Below are positions 44,925 through 59,482 of a stretch of DNA of 64,000 bases, in pieces. The position numbers were made by a program, and so were the translations under genes. The stretch's first letter is position 1, and every line of letters starts with the position of its first letter. The notes under the pieces are model-generated. The model did no database searches. It saw nothing but the letters and a program-made list of their open reading frames with translations, and was not told where the DNA came from. Source of the stretch: Spirogloea muscicola (lineage: Eukaryota > Streptophyta > Zygnematophyceae > Spirogloeales > Spirogloeaceae). The stretch lies in NCBI GenBank assembly GCA_009602725.1, contig WELB01000036.1, positions 390,362-454,361 of the forward strand, read 5' to 3'.

Positions 44925-45919
44925 TCAGCAGGAGAGGTTGGTGGATGTGCTGGCGGCGAGGTCATGGACGCCGGCGGGGACCCTCGGGCCCCAGGCGCCC
45001 GTGTCGCGAGTCGGCGTTATGGGCGCGCCCATGCCGCCGACTGTGGCCGCGGCCATGTGGAGGCCCATGCCCATGGCCATGCTGGCCATGCCAGCGACCA
45101 CGTAGGGGTTACGTGAAGCCGCCGCCATTGCTGCAGGCCCCATGGGTCCCAACGGGGCGAATGGCCACCCTCCAGCGGAGGCCGCGCCAGCGAGTGGCAG
45201 CTGCCCGGACTCTGGAGGCGCAGGCGCGCCATGGGCTGGCGCCTGGCCCAGCCCTGGCCACTGGACCTGCTGCGCATAGCCATAACTACTAGTGGGCGCC
45301 TGAAGGTGCGTCAACGTGGTGCCCTCTGAGTGCTGCTGCTGCTGCAGTTGTTGCTGCTGCAGCTGTTGCTGCTGCTGCTGCTGCTGCTGAGCGGCGGCGG
45401 CCATGGCCTGGGCCATGCCGAGCTGCATGGCCATCTCCTTGATGGCGAGGCTGCCGGGCGAGTCGAGTGCGCCTGCCCAGTAGAAGGAGTCGCGCGGCGT
45501 GAGCAGCGGCAGAGGCGAGAAGAAGCGCGGGGACATTAGCGAGTACGGCGACATGGGGAGGCCGCTCCCAGGCCCCAGGCCGAGCGGCGAGAAGGGCGGC
45601 GCGGCCGCGGCGCGCCCCAAGCTGGCAAAGGAGGCCGGCGACAGCCCCGCGCTCACGGCCTTGGGGTGCAGGACCTGGGAGCCGCCGCTGTCGGCGACGG
45701 CGGCGGCGGCGGCGGCGTGCGGCTGCGCTGGTCTGAGTGGCGGCGGCGCTAGGCCCTGCAGCCGGGTGTTGGCCCTCGGCCTTGTGGCGGGTATGAACGG
45801 CGGGGAGATGTCGAATGAGCGCGGCGGCGGGGCGGCGGCGGCGGCGGCGGCGGCGGCGTTGGCAGTGGCGGCGATGGTGGTGGTGGCGATGGTCGTGGCG
45901 AATGCTTGAAGCTCCACCA
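44925..45919 (-). CDS. Unrecognised low-complexity protein with polyQ
   Basis: An open frame on the minus strand begins MVELQAFATTIATTTI near 45919 and ends TSTNLSC-stop (TGA). It holds a poly-Ala tract, FDISPPFIPATRPRANTR, a conserved-looking core SPYSLMSPRFFSPLPLLTPR followed by DSFYWAGALDSPGSLAIKEM, then a Gln run (nine Gln, then Leu-separated Gln groups, 45330-45395), and a Gly/Met/Ala-rich tail. The composition suggests a nuclear regulator or RNA-binding protein, but no domain was recognised. The frame is also open farther upstream over the SpoU exon; that part is taken as a shadow. Confidence 0.55.
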
Positions 45920-45950
45920 TTGCCTGCGCGCGCGTGTTCCCACAGGCACG

Positions 45951-46041
45951 CTGGCCCGCAGCGCCACGGCGTTCGGCGTGCGCGAGCTGGTCGTCGTGGG
46001 GCGCCGCGACTTCAGCGCCTTCGGCGCGCACGGCGCCGCCG
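45951..46041 (+). CDS. SpoU/TrmH-type RNA methyltransferase, single exon
   Basis: After a good acceptor (ttcccacag) the frame reads GTLARSATAFGVRELVVVG then RRDFSAFGAHGAA. This is the first motif of SpoU-family 2'-O-methyltransferases as in plants (NxGTLARSATAFGVSE...GRRDFNxFGSHG). The sequence ends at a single N (46043) and continues in GC low-complexity DNA without further motifs (SAM-binding knot motifs 2 and 3 are absent). No upstream exon could be placed. It is either a real exon of a gene hidden by misassembly or a fragment. Confidence 0.6.
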
Positions 46042-46136
46042 GNGGCCGCGCCGCGGCGGCGGGGCGCTGCGAGCGACGTCCGCCGCGAGTGCCCCTACCT
46101 GGACACCGTCAACCGCCAGGCACGGCCGCCGACCGC

Positions 46137-46179
<43 letters not shown>

Positions 46180-46199
46180 GCGCCGGGAAGGGTAGCGTG

Positions 46200-46530
46200 G
46201 AGAAGGGTCTCGGAGTGAAAAAGAGAAAGCGGTTGCTGATATGAAAGAAGAGTGGGAGATGGAGGGCCACGGCGAACAAGGCGAGTGTACCGGAAGAAAG
46301 GAAGAAAGTGCTCGCCCACTGAGAATAGGGGCTGGAAAAGCCAGCCCAAAGAAGAAAGAACAGCGAACGAGAAGGGGGCCAGGGGAAGCGCTAAGGAAAA
46401 CAAGCACACAGAGAAACAAAGCAGCTACGAATCACTCAGAATGAACAGAGTACGAGAAGGGGGCCGGGGGAAGCGCTAAGAAGAACAAGAAAGCACACAA
46501 AGAACCGGAGCAAGCACAGCCCCGGAGACG
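46200..46530 (-). mobile_element. Two LINE family-C tails in tandem
   Basis: 46285-46440 is the same tail as in 37107-37230: gaagaaagtgctcgcccac, ggggctggaaaagccagccc, gagaagggggccaggggaag, cgctaag. From 46440 a second partial copy begins with aatgaacagagtacgagaag. The orientation is minus. Confidence 0.7.
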
Positions 46531-47066
46531 TGGAGCCGCACCAGTCACTGCCTTTCGAAAGCCAACCTGCCCAACAAGGGGAGCGACCGACCCCCCTTGC
46601 TTTCGCGCCCCCGCCGCCCTAGCCCGCGCCGGGGCTGCCCGGTCGCCGCGGTCCATGAGGAGGCAGTTTCCTCGGCTGCCCGGAGCGTTGACCGGCGCGC
46701 ACCGGGGGCAAGGGGGCGGAAGGCCGCGCGACGCGGAGCAGCCGCCGCGTGGCGCACGCTGGACGTACTTTGGACCGCCGTTGACCAGCGGGGTCAACGG
46801 CCCTGGCGACGAGCCAACTCCTCCCTGCAAGCGTGCCCGTGGCAAGCTCACCATTTCTTTTCTGGCTCACGCAGTGCGGGGGGAGCGCGGCCGCGCTATG
46901 GCCGCGCTATGGCTGCTGCTTCGCTGTTTATTTTAGGCGCCTTTCGGCTCTTTGGGCCTTCCTTGACCTTTTTTAGGGCTGGCCTTTCCCAGCCACTGCC
47001 TTAAATCGGAAGAGCTTATGTTTTGTGCATCCCTTTGGGCTCAAGTCACATTCACAGTCGTTGCCG
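46531..47066. other. GC-rich region with a LINE-tail hairpin, no gene
   Basis: No supported coding frame. agggctggcctttcccagcc at 46976-46995 is a further copy of the tail hairpin. Confidence 0.45.
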
Positions 47067-47067
47067 T

Positions 47068-48138
47068 AAGGCCGGGTTACACCGGATCGGTCGGCCGCGC
47101 GTCGTATGGAATGACCGGCGTTATACCGGCGCGGGGCCGGTCGTGGTCGCACGCCACGAAGGCGCCACATCGGACGATGACCAGGACTCCTTTTGGGCGC
47201 TTTGAAGGAAGAAACGCGCGCGTCTGCCACGCTGGCGGCTGAAATCCAGACCACCTCCGTGGTGGTCTGGATTCCGGACCCCCCCCCTCTCCCCGGCCCC
47301 GGCCCGAAAAGGGACAGCTGGCACCAACCCCTCCTAAATACTACACGAAGGTTCAAATACGCATCCGCACGTGCAGGCGGCTTCGGCCTCCGTGGCAACG
47401 ACACCCCCTTTTCCCGGCCCATCACTACGGATTCCCAGGGTCGCCATCACCGTCGCACCCTGGACATTGTGGGTGTACAACCTGGCGAAGGCCCACGAGC
47501 CTTGGTGGATGTGGTGGTGACCGAGGCATACAAGAGTTCCGCTTCCACACACATTGCTGGCCACGCAATGTGTGTGGAAGGTGCTGAGCAGAGAAAGCTC
47601 CGACACTACTCTGACTATCCTCAATGAGCGAGCACTTTCTTCTTCTGACTACCCCCGCAGCGACCACCTTCTCCCGGCCGCAATCGACACTTTTGGCTGC
47701 TTGGGTCCTCGCTTCCATACCCTACTTGAGAACATAGCGAGGCTTGGATATACACGACGCGAGGATATGCTTCCAGCCCAGATGATGGGTATGATGATGG
47801 GTATGCCGGCAGCCTATTTGTCATTTTTGCAACGTCGAGTGTCAGCTTGTCTGCAGCGAGCTCAGGCTCATGCGTTGCATTAGAAAGCTGGTCGAGCCTC
47901 GGCTGACAGTTCAAGAGCTTGTCGATTGCCGTCCCGTATTCGAGCATCAGTTAGCGACCTCTATGTGCTGACTCGTGGTTACTGAGCTGGTCAGCTTAGC
48001 AGCTGGTGACGTACATTTGTCAATGTGCTTGCCTTTGTACTTGGCCACACATGGCCTCCCCATCTCTTAATACACACGTTTCTTGACCTGGCGGTCAAAA
48101 CGGTTTTGGCCGACCGCCCTGGTGTAACCCGGCCCTTA
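47068..48138. mobile_element. DNA-transposon-like element with 27-bp terminal inverted repeats
   Basis: GGCCGGGTTACACC plus four bases and CGGTCGGCC at 47068-47094 returns inverted at 48112-48138, with mismatches only in the four bases between. Flanks are gccgTAA on the left and TTAcatt on the right. No transposase frame is present; the interior is largely a LINE copy, so the element is non-autonomous and was used as a LINE target. The superfamily is undecided; the short G/C-rich ends and TAA/TTA flanks would fit PIF/Harbinger. Confidence 0.55.
47340..48078 (+). mobile_element. Truncated LINE, endonuclease and LTRGY end, family A
   Basis: SQGRHHRRTLDIVGVQ and GPRALVDVVVTEAYKSS carry the endonuclease core; AAIDTFGCLGPRFHTLL, PAAYLSFLQRRVSACLQRA and SDLYVLTRGY-stop (47984) the C-terminus. 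The frame changes near 47625, and a TAG at 47881-47883 stands where the copy at 14645 has CAG (ALH-stop-KAG against ALHQKAG). The 3' region runs ggtcagcttagcagctgg to cttaatacacacg. The copy lies wholly inside the terminal inverted repeats of the element 47068-48138. Confidence 0.8.
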
Positions 48139-48139
48139 C

Positions 48140-48560
48140 ATTGGAAGAGGTGATTCTTATTCCAGCCCCTTCAGACCTTGTTCATTTCTTTTTGGCTGGC
48201 TTTTCCAGCCCCTATCCTCAATGGGCGAGCCCTTTCTTTGCACAGCCCTTGCCCCTTTGGGAGAGCCACTTCTTTTCACAGCCCTCGCCCCCTTCTCTAC
48301 GTGCTGACTTGTAGGTTACTGAGCCGGTCAGCTTAGCAGCAAGTGATGTACATACTGTCGTTGTGCTAGCCATCGTGACTGGCCACTCAGGCCCTCCAAC
48401 ACTCAATACTCGCTCCACTCCTTCGGATGGGCTTAAACATTCGGGCCTATCCTGTACCTCGTCCAGGCTATCGCTTTACTCTCACTGGAAGAGCTGTTCT
48501 TTCTGGCTACACAGGCCCTCCATCACTCGATACACGCTTTTCGCCTCTTGGACTAGCTCC
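48140..48560 (+). repeat. Stacked LINE tails
   Basis: The hairpin tggctggcttttccagcc (48192-48209) with cctcaatgggcgagcc, then a decayed LTRGY end (gtgctgacttgtaggttactg, 48300-48320) with its family-A tail to 48420, then another tail (gccctccatcactcgatacac) near 48520. Confidence 0.6.
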
Positions 48561-49335
48561 TTTCTCTGCTTGCCACCGGACCCCACAACCATCCCCCACA
48601 AGCAGCCAGCCCCACTCCCCACAGGCTGCTGCCGTGTCACACGAGCCTCGATCACTGCCGCGTCCTGGAGCACATTGTGTCATGTTGCCGCAAGCACAAG
48701 CCCGTTTGCACCTCTCACCGCTCTGAATTGAGATTGTCATCACGTGATGATGTTCAATACAAGATGGAGCACGCTGTGAGCTGTCGGAGTCCTTTGAAGC
48801 GCCGCCGCGCCAATCCCCGCGCCTGCCCACGCCAGCGGCGGCGGCTCTGGCTCCGTTCAGGGCATGATGACAAGAGGTGGCAATAGTGCCACCTCTTATT
48901 TGTTGTGTTTTCTGAGCAGCAGTTTGACAAATCTTGCCAGCATGTAGCCTGTGGAGGTAGTCACTTATGCAGCGATCTGAAATTGGGAACCCAAGCAGGT
49001 GCAACCAACAGCCAAGCAACAAGACTAGCCACATAAGTCCTTGACACCCAGAGGTGAGATGAGCTGCACCAATCATGGTTGCATGCCCTGTTATTGCAAC
49101 AAGTGGAGCGGGCAGTGAAGGTGCTCAGGTGAGGCTGGATACGCAGGTGGCCAGCTAAGTCAATGGAAACGCCCCCCCCCCCCCCTCCAGAATAGCCCAG
49201 TGTGTGATCGGTGCACTCAAACAAGCGCAGTGTGAAAAGTGGTGCCAGGCGCTCAGATGCCCAACGGCTTCCTCACTTGCATGACTACCTGACTTCGTGA
49301 ATCCATGTCCTTGTAACTCGCTTCATTGCACGCCT
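48561..49335. other. No gene recognised
   Basis: Short basic frames only, plus a run of 13 C at 49172-49184. It lies downstream of the prolyl-tRNA synthetase stop. Confidence 0.45.
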
Positions 49336-53116
<3,781 letters not shown>

Positions 53117-54020
53117 NNNNNNNNNNNNNNNNNNNNNNNNNNNNNNNNNNNNNNNNNNNNNNNNNNNNNNNNNNNNNNNNNNNNNNNNNNNNNNNNNNNN
53201 NNNNNNNNNNNNNNNNNNNNNNNNNNNNNNNNNNNNNNNNNNNNNNNNNNNNNNNNNNNNNNNNNNNNNNNNNNNNNNNNNNNNNNNNNNNNNNNNNNNN
53301 NNNNNNNNNNNNNNNNNNNNNNNNNNNNNNNNNNNNNNNNNNNNNNNNNNNNNNNNNNNNNNNNNNNNNNNNNNNNNNNNNNNNNNNNNNNNNNNNNNNN
53401 NNNNNNNNNNNNNNNNNNNNNNNNNNNNNNNNNNNNNNNNNNNNNNNNNNNNNNNNNNNNNNNNNNNNNNNNNNNNNNNNNNNNNNNNNNNNNNNNNNNN
53501 NNNNNNNNNNNNNNNNNNNNNNNNNNNNNNNNNNNNNNNNNNNNNNNNNNNNNNNNNNNNNNNNNNNNNNNNNNNNNNNNNNNNNNNNNNNNNNNNNNNN
53601 NNNNNNNNNNNNNNNNNNNNNNNNNNNNNNNNNNNNNNNNNNNNNNNNNNNNNNNNNNNNNNNNNNNNNNNNNNNNNNNNNNNNNNNNNNNNNNNNNNNN
53701 NNNNNNNNNNNNNNNNNNNNNNNNNNNNNNNNNNNNNNNNNNNNNNNNNNNNNNNNNNNNNNNNNNNNNNNNNNNNNNNNNNNNNNNNNNNNNNNNNNNN
53801 NNNNNNNNNNNNNNNNNNNNNNNNNNNNNNNNNNNNNNNNNNNNNNNNNNNNNNNNNNNNNNNNNNNNNNNNNNNNNNNNNNNNNNNNNNNNNNNNNNNN
53901 NNNNNNNNNNNNNNNNNNNNNNNNNNNNNNNNNNNNNNNNNNNNNNNNNNNNNNNNNNNNNNNNNNNNNNNNNNNNNNNNNNNNNNNNNNNNNNNNNNNN
54001 NNNNNNNNNNNNNNNNNNNN
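53117..54020. other. Assembly gap (904 N)
   Basis: N run. It hides the start of prolyl-tRNA synthetase and the 5' part of a LINE copy. Confidence 0.99.
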
Positions 54021-54216
54021 CTCTGGCCAGGGGACCCACTTCCAGGAGCCCAGCATCTCTGATCTGCGGCTGCTTAGCAGGGGTTACTGAGTGTCTCGTA
54101 GCAGCTTTGTTTCTGTTACTTAGCGCTTCCCCTGGCCCCCTTCTCGTACTCTGTTCATTCTTTTTCGGGCTGGTTGTTCCAGCCCCTATTCTCAATGGGC
54201 GAGCACTTTCTTCTTC
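54021..54216 (+). mobile_element. LINE family-C 3' end, twin of 37107-37310
   Basis: From the first base after the gap the sequence is the reverse complement of 37310 down to 37107: GQGTHFQEPSISDLRLLSRGY-type coding end, then ggcttagcgcttcccc-type tail, hairpin ggctggttgttccagcc and end tctcaatgggcgagcac plus TTCTTC. No difference was found by eye over about 170 bp. Confidence 0.85.
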
Positions 54217-54321
54217 TTTATTGCGGGCGCCCTGTCTGCCTAGCCTTTGGTTCCGTCATGAACACCTGTATGCATCTGGCTGGCAGTTTACAGCCAATAC
54301 TTTATTATCAGCAGACCCGCT

Positions 54322-57300
54322 TTGGGCTGGGCTCCTCATCTCCCGTGCCGTCCACACCCGCCCCGCCGCCGTCTCCACCCTTACCCTCCGCGCCGCCGCC
54401 GCCCCCGCCGCCGTCGCCGCCGCCAGCGTCCCCACCGTCGCCGCCGTGCTCGGTGCCGCCTCCCCCGCGCCCAAACACCCGCCTCGTCGTCGCCGCCGTT
54501 TTCTTCGTCTGAGCCTCTACGGTGCCGGCATTGTCAGCGCACCTGGCCAACTTCGCGTGGTCGGACCTTGCATGAGCGCGCCTGCCAGCAGCACGCCAAT
54601 TGTGCTGCGCAGACGCGGGCCGCCTCTGCAGCGGGCGGCCGCGGCCGAGGTGGCAACCCAGGCCGGCGTGTCCCCCCAGGGCCGACCCCACCAGGTCCCC
54701 ACCACTGGCAATGGGCAGCGGACCTTGACCTGGATGCAGTCCACCGGCAGGAGGCTCTCCCACTCCTGCGCCATGTGCCGCGGTAGGCTCGCGCACACCT
54801 GCGCCGCGCCCTCCGCCCCGTTCTGCAGCGAATTGTGGTCGACCACAGGGACGTGGCCGCCTGGAAAGTCTTCATCCTCTTCCCCAGGCTGCTGCTCGGT
54901 CGAGCACCCCCCCAGGGCCACGGCCAAGTCCGCCAGCTGCTCCTGGACCGCATCTACCTCTTTAAGTGCGGGCGATGGGAGGAGCTCCTGGCGCGGCACA
55001 ACGCTGCAGTGGCTGCCGCCACAGCAGGCCGCTGCACTTCGCAGACAGTGCGCCTTCGCCTGAAAGGGCCGCCAGTGTCCGCCGCGCTTTCTGGTATGGC
55101 CATGCCGGGGGAGCTCTCGAGAGCCGTCCAAGCGCTGGATGATTCGGTGTTGGCGCCGGCGACTGAGGACACGCGGGAAGCCCTCTCGTCCCTCCACCCC
55201 ATGGCGCGCTCTCCCCTGCCTTCGTGGTTGGCTTCATTCGTCCCGCAGGAGGAGGTGGCCCTTGATGCGACAGGCCTCCGCAAGGCCCTCCAGAGCAGCC
55301 GGCGCGCAGCTGCAGGCGGCCCCTCGCGCATGGTTACGGAGCATTTGAGGGAGCTCTTCCTGGAGGGGGACGAGGCGGACTTCTGGGCGCTGCACCAGGT
55401 GTGCCAACACCTGGCCCAGGGTCACGTCCCTGCCAGCATCTGCGGTGTGCTCTGTGCCAGCACCTTGCTGGCCCTCAGCAAGGTCACTGGCGGCGTCCGC
55501 CCCATTGCCATCGGCGAGGTCCTGTACCGCCTGGTGGGACGGGCACTGTGGCAACAGCATGCCAATGCGGCCCAGACACACCTGGCGCCACACCAATATG
55601 GCGCAGGCCTGTGGAGCGGAGGCGAAGCTGTGGTCCATGGGGTGCGGGCTTCCCTTGACTTGCACCCCGAGTGGGTAGTGCTGGCGGTAGACGTACGCAA
55701 TGCGTTCAACTGCGTCGACCCGCGCCGCTGTCGCCGAGGAGCTCCGTGGGGCCTTCCCCACCCTGCTGCCGGGCTACGGCCAGCCCAGTGATCTCCTCTG
55801 GCGGCATGGCACCAGAGGGGTGGAGGTCCTCCAGTCTTCCACAGGCACGTGTCAGGGGACCCGCTGGCGGGGTTCTTCTTTTACGCGCTGGCCCACGACC
55901 GCGCCCTGAAGGCCACGGCGGCTGCTCACCCGGTCGTCCTCATGCCCACATATGCCAACAACACAACCCTGGTCGGGCCACCAGACGAGGTCTGGCTGCC
56001 TTTGCCACCCTCGAGGGGCAGCTGAAGGAGATCGGCCTGGACATCCGAGCATCGAAGTGTAGCGCTTGGTCCCCCCAAGGGTTGCCAGCCCTCCTCCGCC
56101 TACCCTCCGGCTGCCAGACACCAGCCGGGGGCCTCACACTCCTCGGGGTTCCCTTGAGCTCACCTGCCTTCGTAGACTAGCAGCTGCGCGGCGAGCTGCA
56201 GGAGCACCTCTAGCCGGCGGCCCGCCTCTCTGAGCTGCACGATATACATCTCGGGCTCGCCATGCTGACACGCAGCATTGCCCAACACCCCCTGTATCTG
56301 GCTCGAGCCCTTCCCCCCTCCCCGGCGGCGCAGGCCGCCTATGCAACCTTCGATGCAGGTATCCTGGCCAGCACAGCGGCTCCGGTCCAACACCCGGCCT
56401 TCCTGGCGACGCCGGCTGCAGTTAACCAGGCCTCCCTGCCTGTGAGCCGCGGGGGTCTGGGCTGCCGTCCGCTGGCTCGTGCTTGCCGCGCAGCACACCT
56501 GGGGAGTCGGGCGCAGGTGGCGGCTCCGGTGGCCCAGCGTTTCATCCGGCATGGGGGTCGCCTCCTGGAGCAGGCGGCAGCGGACGTGGAGACTGGCACG
56601 TTGCCTTTCCAGGCGACTCTCTGCTCAGCCCGGGATGCGCTGCTTGCCGGTCACCCCGCCCTGGTGCCACGCCCCTTCGCGCACCTCGCGCGCACCGCCA
56701 ACCTCCGGGCCCAAGCTCGCCTCATGGCCGAGGTAGATGCGGCCTCCTTCAACACGGCGTCGGGGCTTTGCCTTCGGACGACCTCTGGGGGAGCGCGCGG
56801 TTGCTCTCGGCATCCTCCCCAGGGGTGGCAGCTTGGTTGTCTGTCTTGCCGATGTACGACGCGCTCCGGATGCCTGATGACGCCTTCCGTACAGCGATAC
56901 ACCGCCTCCTCGGCCTCCACCCACCCTGCCTCAGTGGAGTACAGCAGTGTGAGTGCGGCGAGCGCAGCTCAGACGTGGCATCGTTGGCAGCTCGTATGCT
57001 CAGGAGCACACAGGGCGGAGAGCGAACAGGAACCAACGACCTGCTGCGGAATGCAATGTTTGGCATCTTTGTCGAGGCCGGTTACACGGTGGCGCTCGAG
57101 AATACCAGCATCATGCCTCCGACCATTGGGGCGGATGGCCGCCTCCACACCCGGCGCGCCGATCTCGTCGCCAGCGCGCTCGGCGGGGGGCCTCGGCTCA
57201 TCGCCGACATTGTCACGACTGACTGTTTTGATTCCAGGAGTGCCAAACGCTCGTCTGAGGAGGCGGGCTACGCAGTCCGCCAAGCGGCGGGCACAAAGGA

Positions 57301-57830
57301 ACGTAAACACTCGGATCATCCGGTGGGAGACGAGTTTGTCAAACTCGCCGTCGACGTACACGGCGCCTTTGGCACAAAATGGCTTGACCTGCTTCACCGC
57401 CTTGCGCGGCGAGCAGCGCCTCGCCGCCTCGGGCAGCAGGGCGAGCAGCCTGGCTTCAATGTCGCCGGGTCCCTCGCTCACATCTTCCGGATGCGCTTTG
57501 CCATCTCTTTGCAGCGGTCCCTTGCCTTCGCAGTTCACTTGCGCGCAGGCCGCGCTTTGGCGGCAGCCTCCGGCTTCCGTCAGGGCGATATCTTTCCGCC
57601 TGCAAGCTATGCCGACTTGCATCTTTTGACTAGAGGTTACTGAGCGTCCCCTTGCTGATGTCTTAGTCTTAGTTCGCACTCCGGCTCCTTCAGACCTTGT
57701 GCATTCCTTTGGGCTGGCCTCTCCCAGCCACCAGTTAATGTGGCCGCGCTTTCTCCCCTCCGGATGAACCTGGCCGGCTTTTCCAGCCGCTCTCCCAATA
57801 TCTAACATTCAATATCAGCAGCCGTAGTCT
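54322..57830 (+). mobile_element. Most complete LINE: zinc finger, RT, restriction-like endonuclease
   Basis: In order: a zinc finger LRCRHCQRTWPTSRGRTLHE plus RACQQH (54520-54600), a linker with AAWKVFILFPRLLLG, then the reverse transcriptase (GPSRMVTEHL; LLALSKVTGGVRPIAIGEVL; PHQYGAGLWSGGEAVVHGVR; VVLAVDVRNAFNCVD, 55310-55730). Next come the palm motif region PTYANNTTLV, where YxDD is expected, a thumb part, a Cys-rich CECGER segment (56950), the endonuclease RRADLVASALGGGPRLIADI (57150) and SYADLHLLTRGY-stop (57643). The tail carries the hairpin gggctggcctctcccagcc (57711-57729). Three in-frame TAG codons (54784, 56178, 56211) and several frame changes show it is not functional; YADD to YANN would also kill the enzyme. 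The domain order with the endonuclease after RT places it with the CRE/R2/R4/NeSL group, not the APE-type LINEs. Confidence 0.85.
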
Positions 57831-57839
57831 TCCATGTCT

Positions 57840-58136
57840 TCAGGGCTCCGGCTGGACGGCTGGCCGCGGCACCCGCCGCGACTCGCGGCGCCCCGGCCCG
57901 GCGCCCCTGCCGGCTAGGACGCCTTGGCTACCGCCCGCCGCCGGGGGCGGGCTTCGCGGGCTGCATATTTGCGGCGGCTCCGCGCTGGCTTTGAGACTGC
58001 GCCGGGCCCTCTGGGCGTCGGCCGGCGGCGGCGGCTGCCGAGACGGCTGTGGCGAAAGCGGCGGCGCCGCTGCCGCCGCCTGCCGCCGCGGCGAGGCTGA
58101 TTCCGCAGCTTCCTGGTCGCCCACCAGGCCCGCCAC
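57840..58136. other. GC-rich leader region
   Basis: Gly/Ala/Arg-coding low-complexity DNA upstream of the next gene. It may hold its promoter or N-terminal coding. Confidence 0.35.
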
Positions 58137-59482
58137 ATGCGGCGCCGGCACAAGCCCGGCTGCCTGTGCGCCGCCTGCAAGCAGCGCCGCCGCCGCATCA
58201 CAGGCGCCGCAGCGGGGGCGCCCGCCGCTGCGGGCGCCGCAGCCGCAGCGGCAGCTGCGGCCTCCATGGTCGTGCGCCTGCCGCCGGTGACGAACACCGA
58301 GGCAGCGCCACCTGCGGAGGGCCTTGACGAGCTGAAGGCCCAGGGCCGTCCTGGGAGCTCCGCCGGCGGCGCATCAGCTATGCTGGGCGTGGCTGCGTGT
58401 GACGTGGCCTCCGGCTGCGCAGAGCCAGACGGCAATGCACCGGCGGCGGCTGCGTCGCGCAGGCACAGGTGGGCCCATTTGGCACACCCTCGTGCTTGCT
58501 GCCGGCGTCAGTCCGAGCGCAAAGAAGGTCCTGCTAGCCATGGTTTACTAGCCATGGCCTCTATCTCTCTCACGCCTGCAGGCAGCTGTCGCTGGACGGC
58601 AAGGCCAAGGGGCGCGCTCGCGTCACGGACCTACCGCCTGCTCTGCTGGACTGGCTGAAGAGCGCCCCCGAGGAGCGCGCTCTCGGCGAGCTAAAGCAAG
58701 TCGCACAGCAGCTCTCCCATGTGGTCAGCATGGCATGACATCTTTCAGCCATTTGCCAGCTGCTCACAGTGGACCGGCTCAAGGACATACATAATGTGCA
58801 GAGTAACATGGGCGTTCGCATATACGACAAGTCTGCATGGCGCTTCTCTCTGTCAGCCTGTGGTGCCAATGCCACGTTGCCGTTCTGCTGTGTTGCGTAC
58901 CAATGCAAGCAGGGCTGGAATGTACCAGGCGACAAGGTGCGCGAGCAGATGAAAGGCGAGCCATTGACGACTACAGACACAGCTCTCGCTTTACTGCAGC
59001 AGCTCCTTGTCACGCCGGTAATCAACACGTCCTTGCCGCCTCAGAGCTAGGTACAATATTGCGTTGCAGTATTCGCAGCTATCATAGTTCATGCCCATGA
59101 CCCCCCCTGTGAAGCTTGACTTGTGCTGACTTGTATTGAGGGCAGGTCTCCATCAAACTCCTGGAGGACAGCGAGATAGTGGTGAGAGTGGCCGTCTTGC
59201 GATGCCACCGGGATCCTGGACTTGCCATGTTGGCCAACAAAGTGGCATGCCACTGGGCTGCATCTGCTAAACAGGTTGGTGGCTCTTTCTCTGCAGTATC
59301 TTCATAGATTGTATTTGTGTGATGTCCCTATTGCTTCTGCTGACTTTGTTGGAGAGGAGATAGTGATATCGAGAGGTCACACTGCTTTACCTTGTGAGCA
59401 GGTCATACTGGAGCTGACAGGTGAAGAAGCTATAAATGGGCCCTTACAGCCAGAATCTAAGCGACGTATCACGGCCAGAAAT
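58137..59482 (+). CDS. Unrecognised protein, basic Cys motif and possible TFIIS-like bundle
   Basis: The first coherent part, from an ATG at 58137, is MRRRHKPGCLCAACKQRRRR, a basic C-x-C-x2-C motif, then an Ala run and a Gly/Ala-rich linker. A second exon (about 58582-58720) reads QLSLDGKAKGRARVTDLP and LLDWLKSAPEERALGELKQV. Later exons hold VDRLKDIHNVQSNMGVRIYD with KSAWRF (58760-58840) and SIKLLEDSEIVVRVAVLRCH with LAMLANKVACHWAASAKQ (59146-59275). The last piece resembles the four-helix N-terminal domain of TFIIS/LEDGF partners (LLxxTxIxxxVxxLRxH...LAxxVxxxW), a weak match. Exon joins are not certain. A nuclear role is a guess. Confidence 0.4.
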
